Shown in pieces: positions 9,011 to 17,188 of a stretch of 55,019 nt of DNA. A program made the translations under genes and the position numbers. Every line of letters begins with the position of its first letter. The first letter of the stretch is position 1. The notes under the pieces are model-generated. The model did no database searches and was not told the origin of the DNA. It worked only from the letters and a program-made list of their open reading frames with translations. Source of the DNA: FEN-1219 sp035644475 (GTDB lineage Bacteria > Pseudomonadota > Gammaproteobacteria > Steroidobacterales > Rariloculaceae); NCBI GenBank assembly GCA_035644475.1, contig DASQOL010000003.1, forward strand, positions 1 through 55,019, read 5' to 3'.

Positions 9011-9649
9011 ATGAAGCTTTACGACTATCCGTCAGCCCCGAGCCCGCGCAAGGTTCGCTTGTTCGCCGCGGAGAAAGGGCTGACCATTCCAACCGTGGAG
9101 ATCGACCTCCGGTCGAAGGCGCAACAGGCGCCCGAGTTCCTCGCGAAGAACCCCGGCGGCACGGTGCCGGTGCTCGAGCTCGACGACGGCACGTGCCTCA
9201 CCGAGACGCTTGCGATTTGCCGCTACCTCGAAAGGGTCAACCCCGAGCCCAATCTGATGGGCGCCGATCCGAGGGAGGAGGCGCTCGTGCTCATGTGGCA
9301 CGACATCGTGACGCTCGAGGGCTACTTGGGTCTCCAGGAAGCGCTGCGCAACGGCCATCCGGCATTCAAGGGGCGCGCGCTCGGCGGTCCGACGTCGTAC
9401 GAGCAAATCCCCGCGCTCGCCGAGCGCGGCAAACGGCGCGCGGAAGCCTTCTTCGACCGCCTCGACGCGCACTTCGGCGCCCGTCGTTACATCGCGGCCG
9501 ATCGTTTCACCTATGCCGACATCGTCGGCTACGTGACGCTCGAGTTCGCTCCGCGAGCGCTGCGGTCCGATCCGACCGAAGGCCGCGCCGCGCTCAAGCG
9601 CTGGCGCGACGAGATCGCGGCGCGCCCCGCGATCGCCGCCACCGGCTGA
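9011..9649 (+). CDS. Glutathione S-transferase family protein
   Basis: A cytosolic 212-aa protein. The thioredoxin-like N-terminal domain (1-80) has the SPRK segment near residue 12, where the catalytic Ser/Cys sits in bacterial GSTs. GGTVPVLEL carries the cis-Pro, and TETLAICRYL is the glutathione gamma-glutamyl site. The helical C-terminal domain has the capping-box-like YADIVGY. It is transcribed away from the phosphatidyltransferase across 65 bases. The physiological substrate is unknown. Confidence 0.9.
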   Translation: MKLYDYPSAPSPRKVRLFAAEKGLTIPTVEIDLRSKAQQAPEFLAKNPGGTVPVLELDDGTCLTETLAICRYLERVNPEPNLMGADPREEALVLMWHDIVTLEGYLGLQEALRNGHPAFKGRALGGPTSYEQIPALAERGKRRAEAFFDRLDAHFGARRYIAADRFTYADIVGYVTLEFAPRALRSDPTEGRAALKRWRDEIAARPAIAATG

Positions 9650-9760
9650 AAACAGGGACAGGTTACTTTTTCGCCGGTGTCGGTGCGGTGTCGGTGTCAG
9701 ACACCGGTGCCTGACACCAGTGCTCGGCACCGGCGACCTACACCGGCGGTGCTTGGCACG
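9650..9760. repeat. Intergenic palindromic repeat cluster (GGTGTC/GACACC family)
   Basis: This noncoding stretch holds a degenerate half-site AAACAGGGACAGGTTAC (9652-9668), related to the AGGGACATGTT family elsewhere in the window. Nested copies of GGTGTCGGTG, CAGACACCGG and TGACACC can fold into several hairpins. It lies between two convergent genes. Confidence 0.7.
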
Positions 9761-9766
9761 TGGCGC

Positions 9767-10540
9767 TCATTCCGACCCGAGGCGCCGCCACGGCACGATC
9801 ACCGGCTCGCCGTCGTGGCTCGTGATCAGCGGCTCGACGCGATAGTGCTTGCGCACCGCGGCAGCGCTCAACGCGCTCTCTGGGCGGCCGTTGTCGACGA
9901 CCGCGCCGCCGTCGATCAAGAGCACCCGGCTGCAGAACCGCGCGGCGAGCGCGAGATCGTGCAGCACCGCGATCACGAGTGCGTCGCGCGCATACGCGCG
10001 CAGCACGGTCATGATCTGGAGTTGGTGATACGGGTCGAGCATCGCGATCGGCTCGTCGACGAGCAGCACGGGGGCGCGCACCGCGAGCGCGCGGGCGAGC
10101 AGCACGCGCGCCCGCTCGCCTACCGACAGCTCGTCCGCACCGCGATCCGCGTAGCTCGACGTCTCGCTCTGTTGCATCGCCCACTCGATCGCCTCGTCGT
10201 CCGCGACGCTCGGCGCCACGCCGTAGCCGCGATGCGGCAGCCGGCCGAGCGCGACCAAGTCACGCACGCGCATCGGCCAGTGGAGCACCGGCGTTTGCGG
10301 CAGGAAGGCCACGCTGCGCGCGCGCTGCCGCGCGTCGAGGCTCTCGAGGGCCGTACCGCGCCAGGCCACGGTGCCCGAATGCGGCATCAGCCCCGCGAGC
10401 GCCTTGAGCATGCTGCTCTTGCCGGCGCCGTTCGGGCCGATCAGCGCCACGAGCTCGCCCGAGTCCAGCGCGAACGACGTGGGCGCGACCGCGACGCGCG
10501 CGCCGTACCGAACGCTCAAGCCTTCGACCGCGAGCGTCAT
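9767..10540 (-). CDS. btuD: Cobalamin ABC transporter, ATP-binding protein BtuD
   Basis: The ATPase subunit of a FecCD-type importer, 257 aa. It has Walker A GPNGAGKSS, a Q-loop in LPQTP, the signature LSVGERARV (Val for the usual Gly in LSGGE), Walker B VLLVDEPIAMLD and a switch His in VLHDL. The ATG at 10540 overlaps the permease stop (ATGA). Assignment to vitamin B12 rather than iron-siderophore transport rests on the cobalamin riboswitch ahead of the operon. It is the last gene, after btuF and btuC. Confidence 0.9.
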   Translation of the reverse strand: MTLAVEGLSVRYGARVAVAPTSFALDSGELVALIGPNGAGKSSMLKALAGLMPHSGTVAWRGTALESLDARQRARSVAFLPQTPVLHWPMRVRDLVALGRLPHRGYGVAPSVADDEAIEWAMQQSETSSYADRGADELSVGERARVLLARALAVRAPVLLVDEPIAMLDPYHQLQIMTVLRAYARDALVIAVLHDLALAARFCSRVLLIDGGAVVDNGRPESALSAAAVRKHYRVEPLITSHDGEPVIVPWRRLGSE

Positions 10541-11553
10541 GCCGCCGCCGCCGGCCGCGGCCGCATGATGAGCTGTAGAAAGAACGGCGCGCCGAGCAGC
10601 GCGGTCACGACGCCGAGCTTGAGCTCGGGTCCGGGCGGCATCAGCCGGATCGCGATGTCGGCCACGGCGGTGAGCACCGCGCCGCCCAAGAAGCTCGGCA
10701 GGAGCAGGCGGCTCGGGTGATGTCCCACCCAAGGCCGCAAGAGGTGCGGCACGACGAGCCCCACGAAGCCGACGACGCCGGTCACGGCGACCGCGCCGCC
10801 GACGGCGAGCGCGGTGCCGCCGACGACGAGCCACTGGGTGCGCCGCGGGTCGAGCCCCAGGCTCGCGGCCGTCTCCTCGCCGAGTGTGAGCGCGTCGAGC
10901 CCGCGGGCGGCCGCGACCACCAGCAGCCACCCCGGCACCATCAGCGGCACGGCCAACCACACATGCGCGAGGCTCCGGTCCGCGAGCGAGCCCAGCATCC
11001 AGAACAAGATCTCGAGCGCGGCGTACGGGCTCGGCGCGAAGTTGAGCGCGAGCGAGGTGAGCGCGGCGGTGAACGCGTTGATCGCGATCCCCGCGAGCAC
11101 GATCGTCAAGAAATCGCCACGCCGTGCCGCGAGCCCGTAGAGCACCGCGAGCGACGCCAGCGAGCCGAGCACGGCGCCGGCGGGCAGTACGAGCGATTCG
11201 GCGCCCGCGAGCCCGAAATAGAACACGAGCACCGCGCCGAACGCGGCGCCGCTCGAGGCGCCGAGCAGGCCCGGCTCCGCGAGCGGATTCCTGAGCAGAC
11301 CTTGCAGCGCCGCGCCGCTCAAGCCGAGCGTGCCGCCCACGAGCAACGCGAGCAGCGTCCGCGGCAGGCGGATGTCGAGCAGGATCGTCCGCGCCAGCTC
11401 GGGGCCGCCGAAGCCGAACGTCGGTCCGCCGCTGCTGCGGCCGATCACGAGCGATGCGGCTGCCGACACGAGCGCGAGCAGGGCGAGCCCGGCTGACAAT
11501 CGCCGGCGGCTCGCGGCGGCCAGGTCCGGCGCTGCGGCCGCGACGACGGTCAT
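10537..11553 (-). CDS. btuC: Cobalamin ABC transporter, permease BtuC (FecCD family)
   Basis: A very hydrophobic 338-aa inner-membrane permease with about ten TM segments. Family landmarks include RLPRTLLALLVGGTLGLSG, QGLLRNPLAEPGLLG and GxVVPHLLRP (GLVVPHLLRPWVG) near residue 265, plus the coupling-helix region after it. The ATG at 11553 overlaps the stop of btuF by ATGA, and its own stop overlaps btuD. It forms the channel through which BtuF delivers cobalamin. Confidence 0.92.
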   Translation of the reverse strand: MTVVAAAAPDLAAASRRRLSAGLALLALVSAAASLVIGRSSGGPTFGFGGPELARTILLDIRLPRTLLALLVGGTLGLSGAALQGLLRNPLAEPGLLGASSGAAFGAVLVFYFGLAGAESLVLPAGAVLGSLASLAVLYGLAARRGDFLTIVLAGIAINAFTAALTSLALNFAPSPYAALEILFWMLGSLADRSLAHVWLAVPLMVPGWLLVVAAARGLDALTLGEETAASLGLDPRRTQWLVVGGTALAVGGAVAVTGVVGFVGLVVPHLLRPWVGHHPSRLLLPSFLGGAVLTAVADIAIRLMPPGPELKLGVVTALLGAPFFLQLIMRPRPAAAA

Positions 11554-12362
11554 GGCTGCGCCGCCGCGCGCTGCAGCAGCGCGACCGCGCCCAGGCTCTG
11601 CGGCAGGCCGCACGACCAATACGCTCCCGGCACGACCACCGTCCGCTGCTGCGCGCGCAGCCGCGCGAGCGCCGGGTGCCCGAGCACGGCATTCGCGAGC
11701 GACGGCTGGGAGCTCCGGTAGCCGGTGAGCACGACGAGCTCGGGCGCGCTCGTGAGCAGCGTCTCCATCGACAGGCTGCCCCAGCGGTCGAGGCCCTGCT
11801 CCGCGGCGACGTTGCGCAGGCCCGCGAGCGTCATGAGCTCGTTCGCGAGCCAGTGCTCGCCGACCGTGAAGCTGCCGGGCTCGATCACGACGGCGCGCAG
11901 CGCGCCCGCCGGCAGCTGCGCCGCGAGCTCGAGCCGCCGTGCCGCGAGCTCGCGAAGCTGCGCGTGCATGTCCGCGACGATCGTGGCGCCGCGCTCCTCG
12001 CGGCCGATCGCGTCGGCGACGCGTTGCACGTTCGCCTCGATCTCGGCGACGGTCGTCTCGGGCTCGAGCTCGACGACGCGGTAGCCGAGCCGCGCAAGGA
12101 GCGTGCGCGTGAACGCGTTCGTGTACGCGCCCGCGATGACGACGTCGGGATCGAAATGCAGCAACTCCTCCGCGGAGCCGTAGTTCAACGGATGACGGGC
12201 GGCCTCGGCGGCGAGCAGCGACTCCTCGGGGTCGGCGGACAGCCAGCTCACCGTCGCGATCTGCTCGGGCGCCGCGATCGTCAGCACGAGCTGGTCCGCG
12301 CACAGATTGATCGACGCGACCGACGGCAACGAAGCGGCAAGCAACAGCACGAGACCCGACAC
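11550..12362 (-). CDS. btuF: Cobalamin-binding periplasmic protein BtuF
   Basis: A periplasmic substrate-binding protein of 270 aa in the BtuF/TroA-like fold. The signal peptide is SGLVLLLAASLPSVAS, and INLCADQLVL is the typical first strand. I choose the GTG at 12362 because AGGAG lies seven bases upstream; a TTG at 12422 would lengthen the leader by 20 residues without a clear ribosome site. It is the first gene after the riboswitch and is coupled to btuC by ATGA. No btuB (TonB-dependent receptor) is visible in the window. Confidence 0.88.
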   Translation of the reverse strand: MSGLVLLLAASLPSVASINLCADQLVLTIAAPEQIATVSWLSADPEESLLAAEAARHPLNYGSAEELLHFDPDVVIAGAYTNAFTRTLLARLGYRVVELEPETTVAEIEANVQRVADAIGREERGATIVADMHAQLRELAARRLELAAQLPAGALRAVVIEPGSFTVGEHWLANELMTLAGLRNVAAEQGLDRWGSLSMETLLTSAPELVVLTGYRSSQPSLANAVLGHPALARLRAQQRTVVVPGAYWSCGLPQSLGAVALLQRAAAQP

Positions 12363-12496
12363 GCTCCAACTCCTGCGCAATACGCTGGAGCCGAAGCCGG
12401 TTCTCGAGACGGAACGCGGCAACGACCCCGTTAAAGAGTTGTCGCCACGACGGAGCTCCGCACCGCGCGCTTTCCCGGCCCGCGGAAGGACGACAT

Positions 12497-12663
12497 CGGC
12501 GGCAGGTCTCCTGGCTCACGGCTCGAGCGGCTGCGCGTGCCTTCCCGAGATGCGTCATCTCAGTGGCGTTGGACGCGCGGCCTCGCCGTTTACAGTTGCG
12601 GGAACAGCCGCAGCTCTTCGACTGCGTTCCCTGTTAGGCCCAATGGGCACCGCCTGCCTCGCA
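12497..12663 (-). promoter_or_regulatory. Cobalamin (AdoCbl) riboswitch
   Basis: Read on the minus strand, the ordered landmarks of a B12 riboswitch are present: GCAGGCGGTGCC, then AACAGGGAA, CCGCAACTGTAA, a CCACTG segment, GGGAAGGC, and the B12 box GCCAGGAGACCTGCC near the 3' side (12500-12515). It lies about 135 bases upstream of the btuF start, so it should repress btuFCD when cobalamin is plentiful. The 5' edge touches an unrelated palindromic repeat. Confidence 0.94.
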
Positions 12664-12668
12664 CCATA

Positions 12669-12806
12669 ACAGAAAATAGGGACATGTTTGATTTTCGGCG
12701 ATGCCGGTCAGGACCGCGGTGCGGGTGGGCGAAAATCCAACATGTCCCTATTTTCTGCGGGCTGGCACGACGGCGCAAAAAAGTATCCCGTCCCCATTTT
12801 CTGCGA
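12669..12806. repeat. Palindromic repeat, AGGGACATGTT family (copy 1)
   Basis: A 28-bp inverted repeat with one mismatch: the left arm is 12670-12697 (CAGAAAATAGGGACATGTTT...) and the right arm 12730-12757, with a 32-base loop. A further, diverged right half-site (GTATCCCGTCCCCATTTTC) follows at about 12780-12800. Other copies are at 35603-35715 and 43574-43662. It lies between the riboswitch and the M61 gene. Confidence 0.88.
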
Positions 12807-12837
12807 CAATGCGCGCCACGACCGTGGAGGACTCGCC

Positions 12838-14631
12838 CTGATCCGATATCGCGTCCGTTTGGCGGATCTCGACCGCCATCTGTTCGAGATCGAGTGTCGA
12901 ATCGACAACCCCGCCGCCGAGCAGCGCTTCTCGCTGCCGGCCTGGATCCCAGGCAGCTACCTTTTGCGCGACTTCGCCCGTCAGGTCGTGGCGATCGAAG
13001 CCACCGCGGGCCGGCAAACACTGCCCGTCGAGAAGGTCGACAGCGGCACGTGGGTCGTGCGCGGGGCGCAGGGCGAGCTCGCCGTGACGGCCACGGTGCA
13101 TGCGCTCGACCAATCGGTGCGCGGCGCCTATCTCGACCGGCGGCGCGGCTACTTCAACGGGCCGTGCGTGTTCCTGCTGCCGGAGGGCCGCGACGCCGAG
13201 GCCGTCGAGGTCACGCTCGAGCGCCCGCAGAACCCGATCTGCGAAGGATGGCGAGTCGCAACGGCGCTCCAGCCGGTCGATCTCAACGACGAAGGCTTCG
13301 GCCGCTACTCCGCCGCGGACTACGACGAGCTGCTCGATCATCCGGTCGAGATCTCGATTTTCGAGAGCGTCGAGTTCGAGGCCGCGGGCGTGCCGCACCA
13401 CCTCGTGGTCGCCGGCCGGTTCGAATCGGATCTCGAGCGCGTCGCGGCGGACTTGAAGCAGATCTGCGAGGCGCAGATCGACTTCTTCGGCCGGCCTGCG
13501 CCTTTCGACCGCTACTGGTTCTTGGGTCTAGCGGTCGGCGACGGCTACGGTGGGCTCGAGCACCGAGCGTCGACGAGCCTGATCTTCAGCCGCGACGACT
13601 TGCCGAAGGCGGGCGAGCAGGGCGTGCCGCGCGACTACCAGCGCTTCCTCGCGCTCGCCAGCCATGAGTACTTCCACACGTGGCACGTGAAGCGCACGAA
13701 GCCCGCCGCGTTCGTCCCGTACCGGCTCGACCGGCGCGCCTACACGCGCCAGCTCTGGATCTTCGAGGGCATCACGAGCTACTACCAAGACCTCCTGCTG
13801 CTGCGCAGCGGCGTGCTCGGTGCGCCCGCGTTCCTGCAGCGCACGGGCGAGCTGCTCACGCGCGTCTACCGGCTGCCGGGCCGTCTCAAGCAGAGCCTCG
13901 CGGACTCGAGCTTCGACGCGTGGGACATCCTCTACAAGCCCGAGCCGAACCACCCGAACACGAGCATCAGCTACTACACCAAGGGCGCGCTCGTCGCTCT
14001 CGCGCTCGACCTCACGTTGCGCGCGGAGACCGCGGGCAAGACCTCGCTCGACGACGTGATGCGCGAGCTGTGGCAGCGCTACGGCGCCCGCGGCGTCGGC
14101 GTGCCCGAGGACGGGTTCGAGCAGCTCGCCGCGGAACGCAGCGGCGTCGAGCTGCGAATGTTCTTCGAGCGCGCCGTGCGCGGCACCGAGGACCTGCCGC
14201 TCGCCGAGTTGCTCGCGCACTTCGGCGTGAAGCTCGAATTCCGTGCCGCGGCGGGCGCCGACGACAAGGGCGGCACGCCGCGCGCGGCGAACGGCGAGAT
14301 CCTGTCGCTCGGCATCGCGTTCCGCCCGCGCGCCGACGGTCTCGAGCTCACGGCCGTGATCGACGGCGGCGCGGCGCAGCGGGCGGGGCTCAATCCCGGC
14401 GACGTGCTGATCGCCGTCGACCGCCTCAGGGTCAACGAGGGCAACTTGAAGCGCCGGCTCGCGCGGTTCGAATCCGGCGAGCGGATCACCGCGAGCGTGT
14501 TCCGCGGCGACGAGCTGCTCGAGGTGGGCCTCGTGCTCAAGGCCGCGCCGCTCGATACCTGCCATGTGAGCCTCGCGGACGCGCCCGCGGCCGACGTGCT
14601 CGCGCGCCGCCAAGCGTGGCTCGGCGAGTGA
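12838..14631 (+). CDS. M61 family metallopeptidase with PDZ domain (glycyl aminopeptidase-like)
   Basis: A zinc peptidase of 597 aa. The HEYFH zinc site is at about residues 276-280, and the third ligand Glu lies in FEGITSYYQD near 310. An N-terminal beta domain precedes it and a PDZ domain is at about 470-565 (GGAAQRAGLNPGDVLIAV). There is no signal peptide, as is common for the M61/PDZ class. No ATG fits: the family-like N-terminus begins IRYRVRLADLD, and a CTG at 12838 has GGAGG seven bases upstream. A ten-residue upstream ORF (ATG at 12810) stops in the overlap CTGA. The longer open frame back to 12688 runs through an intergenic repeat and is unlikely to be translated. Confidence 0.87.
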   Translation: MIRYRVRLADLDRHLFEIECRIDNPAAEQRFSLPAWIPGSYLLRDFARQVVAIEATAGRQTLPVEKVDSGTWVVRGAQGELAVTATVHALDQSVRGAYLDRRRGYFNGPCVFLLPEGRDAEAVEVTLERPQNPICEGWRVATALQPVDLNDEGFGRYSAADYDELLDHPVEISIFESVEFEAAGVPHHLVVAGRFESDLERVAADLKQICEAQIDFFGRPAPFDRYWFLGLAVGDGYGGLEHRASTSLIFSRDDLPKAGEQGVPRDYQRFLALASHEYFHTWHVKRTKPAAFVPYRLDRRAYTRQLWIFEGITSYYQDLLLLRSGVLGAPAFLQRTGELLTRVYRLPGRLKQSLADSSFDAWDILYKPEPNHPNTSISYYTKGALVALALDLTLRAETAGKTSLDDVMRELWQRYGARGVGVPEDGFEQLAAERSGVELRMFFERAVRGTEDLPLAELLAHFGVKLEFRAAAGADDKGGTPRAANGEILSLGIAFRPRADGLELTAVIDGGAAQRAGLNPGDVLIAVDRLRVNEGNLKRRLARFESGERITASVFRGDELLEVGLVLKAAPLDTCHVSLADAPAADVLARRQAWLGE

Positions 14632-14699
14632 TCGAGCCGTAACATTGGAAGCGGCCGGCGCCGGTGGCGCGCCGGTGTCGGTGTTTCGGGGGCGAGTGG

Positions 14700-15353
14700 A
14701 TGATCGAGCTCGGGCTCAAGTTCACGTTGGGATACCTGCTCGGCGGCGTGCTCGGTAGCCTGGTCGTGGGCTGGTTCCGCGGCGGCGTCGACATCCGCAA
14801 GCTTGGCAGCGGTAACGCGGGCGGCACGAACGCGTTGCGCACCCAGGGCAAAGGGTTCGCGCTCGCGGTCATGGCCATCGACGTCGGCAAGGGCATCCTC
14901 GTCGCGGTCCTGATTCCGCCGATCGCGCTGCTCGGTGTGGCTCCGGATCCCGACGTCGATCCGGCATTCGTCCTCTATGCGGTCGGCTTTGCCGCTGTCG
15001 TCGGCCACGTGTTTCCCGTATGGTTCGGCTTCCGCGGCGGCAAGGGGGGCGCCACCGCCGCGGGCCTGCTCGTGTACTTCGCGCCCGTGCTCGCGCTGCC
15101 GATCTTGGGCGCGTGGCTGTCGATCGTGCTGCTCACGGGTTATGTGGGTCTCGCGACGATCAGCGCGGCCGCAGTCTCCGTGGTCTTCGTCGGCATGTTG
15201 CGTCTGCCCGAGCAGCCGGGCCTGTTCGCGTTCGCGCTCGCGACCTCGGCGCTGCTGATCTTCGCGCACCGCGGCAACGTCAAGCGGATGCTGAACGGCA
15301 CCGAAGCGCGGTTCTCGAGGCCGGTGTGGGCGCGGCTCACCGGCGGCAAGTGA
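14700..15353 (+). CDS. plsY: Glycerol-3-phosphate acyltransferase PlsY
   Basis: An inner-membrane enzyme that acylates glycerol 3-phosphate from acyl-phosphate, the first step of phospholipid synthesis. It has 217 aa and about five TMs. All three PlsY motifs are visible: GSGNAGGTNALR (about 37-48), GKG with DVGKG (about 53-66), and GHVFPVWFGFRGGKGGATA (about 103-121). The ATG at 14700 follows a G-rich ribosome site (GGGGGCGAG). It stands six bases ahead of birA on the same strand. Confidence 0.95.
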   Translation: MIELGLKFTLGYLLGGVLGSLVVGWFRGGVDIRKLGSGNAGGTNALRTQGKGFALAVMAIDVGKGILVAVLIPPIALLGVAPDPDVDPAFVLYAVGFAAVVGHVFPVWFGFRGGKGGATAAGLLVYFAPVLALPILGAWLSIVLLTGYVGLATISAAAVSVVFVGMLRLPEQPGLFAFALATSALLIFAHRGNVKRMLNGTEARFSRPVWARLTGGK

Positions 15354-15359
15354 GATCGA

Positions 15360-16343
15360 GTGACACCTGAACGCCTATTGCGCGCGTTGGCCGACGGCGA
15401 GCCGCACTCCGGCGAGGACCTCGCGCGCGAGTTCGGCGTCACGCGCGCCGCGGTCTGGAAGCAGGTTGCGCACCTCGCCGAGTGGGGCCTCGAGGTCGAG
15501 GCGCTCGCGGGCGTGGGCTACCGCCTCGCGCGGCGCATCGAGTTGCTCGACGCGGCCACGTTGCGCGCTGCGCTGTCCGCGCACACGGCGGCGCGGGTAG
15601 GCCGGCTCGCCGTGTTCACGGAGCTCGGCTCGACCAATCGCGAGCTGCTGGAGCGCGCGCCGCCGAAGCACGACGTGCTCGACGTCTGCATCGCCGAATA
15701 CCAGACCGCGGGCCGCGGCCGGCGCGGCCGCCGTTGGAGCACGCCGCTCGGCGCGGGGCTGTGCCTGTCGGCCGCGTGGCAATTCGCAGACACGCCTCCG
15801 GGGCTGTCGGCGCTCACGCTCGCTTTGGGGGTGGTGGTGCGGCGGGCCGTCGCGGCCGTCACCAACGTCGAGGTCGCCCTCAAGTGGCCGAATGACCTCG
15901 TGTGGGACGAGCGCAAGCTCGGCGGCATCCTGCTCGAGCTCACCGCGGAAGCGCAGGGCGGTTGCCACGTGGTCGCCGGCATCGGCCTGAACGTGGATCT
16001 GCCGCCGAAGCTGCTGCGCACGCTGAGCGACTGGCCGCGCGGCGCGGTGGACCTCGCGACCGCCACCGGCGCGCCCCCGTCGCGCACGGCGCTCGCGGCC
16101 GCGCTGATCGGCGAGCTCGCGGAGCTGTTCGCGGGTTATGCGACCGAAGGTTTCCAGCCCTATCGAGCCGACTGGCGCGCCGCGGACTTCTTGCGGGGCC
16201 GGCGCGTGACGCTCGACGACGCGCAGGGCACGGTGAGCGGCACCGCGCTCGGCATTCAAGCCGACGGCGCGCTTTTGATCGAGACCGCGGGCGGCGCCCG
16301 CCGCCGCGTCACCGCGGGCGACGTGAGCGTAAGGAGCCGCTGA
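15360..16343 (+). CDS. birA: Biotin-[acetyl-CoA-carboxylase] ligase / biotin repressor BirA
   Basis: A 327-aa cytosolic enzyme that forms biotinyl-AMP and biotinylates the carboxyl carrier protein. The N-terminal winged helix (about 3-60, DLAREFGVTRAAVWKQV) suggests it also represses biotin genes. The ligase core has the biotinyl-AMP loop GRGRRGRRW near 118, LKWPNDLVW near 174, and the SH3-like C-terminal domain from about 275. The start is GTG at 15360. Its TGA overlaps the coaX ATG by one base (TGATG). Confidence 0.95.
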   Translation: MTPERLLRALADGEPHSGEDLAREFGVTRAAVWKQVAHLAEWGLEVEALAGVGYRLARRIELLDAATLRAALSAHTAARVGRLAVFTELGSTNRELLERAPPKHDVLDVCIAEYQTAGRGRRGRRWSTPLGAGLCLSAAWQFADTPPGLSALTLALGVVVRRAVAAVTNVEVALKWPNDLVWDERKLGGILLELTAEAQGGCHVVAGIGLNVDLPPKLLRTLSDWPRGAVDLATATGAPPSRTALAAALIGELAELFAGYATEGFQPYRADWRAADFLRGRRVTLDDAQGTVSGTALGIQADGALLIETAGGARRRVTAGDVSVRSR

Positions 16344-17149
16344 TGCAGTTCCTGATCGACGTCGGCAACACGCGGCTCAAATGGGCGCGGCTCGTCCGCG
16401 GCAAGCTCACGCACCTTGGGTCGGCGACGCATCGCGACTCGCTCGACCGCGCGCTCGCGAGCCTGAGCGCCGCGCTGCCGGCCGACGTCGGGCGCATGCT
16501 CGTCGCGAACGTGGCGGGCGACGAGATCGCGCGCCGGCTCGTGGAGCTCGCGCGCACGCATTCCGGCGTGGTCCCCGAGCTCATTGCGACGTCGGCGGAA
16601 GCGTTCGGCGTGCACTGCGCGTACTCCGATCCGTCGCGGCTTGGCGTGGATCGCTGGCTGGGTGTGCTCGCGGCGCATCGGCTCATAGCAGGGGGGCTTA
16701 CAGCAGGGGCGGTCGCAGCAGGGGCGGCGTGCGTGATCGGCGCCGGCACGGCCGTCACGTTCGACGCCGTCGACGCGCATGGCCGGCACCTGGGCGGCCT
16801 GATCTTCGCGGGCGCGCGGCTCGCGGCGGCGGCGCTCGACGTGCAGACCAGCAACATCGGCGCCACCGCCCCCGCCGGCGCCCGTCCCGCGGGCCTCGAC
16901 CTGCTCGGCAAGAGCACCGACGCGGCCGTCGGCAACGGCGCGATGCTCGCGCTCGCGGCCGCGCTCGACCGCGCGGTGGCCGCGGTCGACGCCGCGCTCG
17001 GCGCGCGCTCCAAGGTCTACCTCACGGGCGGCGATGGGCCGCAGCTGCGCGGCTGGCTGGAAACCGAGACCGAACTGAGAGCAGACTTGGTGCTCGAAGG
17101 CCTCACGCTGTTCGCCGCGCGTCCCGCGGGCGCGGCGGAGCGCACTTAG
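16343..17149 (+). CDS. coaX: Type III pantothenate kinase CoaX
   Basis: Phosphorylates pantothenate in the first step of CoA synthesis; 268 aa. The N-terminal phosphate loop is LIDVGNTRLKW, followed by GVDRWLG near 104, the Gly/Thr-rich GAGTAVTFD near 137, and TGGDG near the C-terminus. AAGGAG is six bases ahead of the ATG. Just before GAGTAVTFD the protein carries an Ala/Gly block (AGGLTAGAVAAGAACVIG) encoded by three near-repeats of GCAGGGGCGG (16688-16728), which looks like a small slippage expansion. Confidence 0.94.
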   Translation: MQFLIDVGNTRLKWARLVRGKLTHLGSATHRDSLDRALASLSAALPADVGRMLVANVAGDEIARRLVELARTHSGVVPELIATSAEAFGVHCAYSDPSRLGVDRWLGVLAAHRLIAGGLTAGAVAAGAACVIGAGTAVTFDAVDAHGRHLGGLIFAGARLAAAALDVQTSNIGATAPAGARPAGLDLLGKSTDAAVGNGAMLALAAALDRAVAAVDAALGARSKVYLTGGDGPQLRGWLETETELRADLVLEGLTLFAARPAGAAERT

Positions 17150-17188
17150 CTTCGCGGCTCATGCGTAACCCCAGGATGCGTAAGCCCA

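Noticed and set aside
12688..12837. N-terminal extension of the M61 peptidase
   Set aside because: The 50 extra codons translate a palindromic intergenic repeat and precede the family N-terminus, so they are unlikely to be protein.
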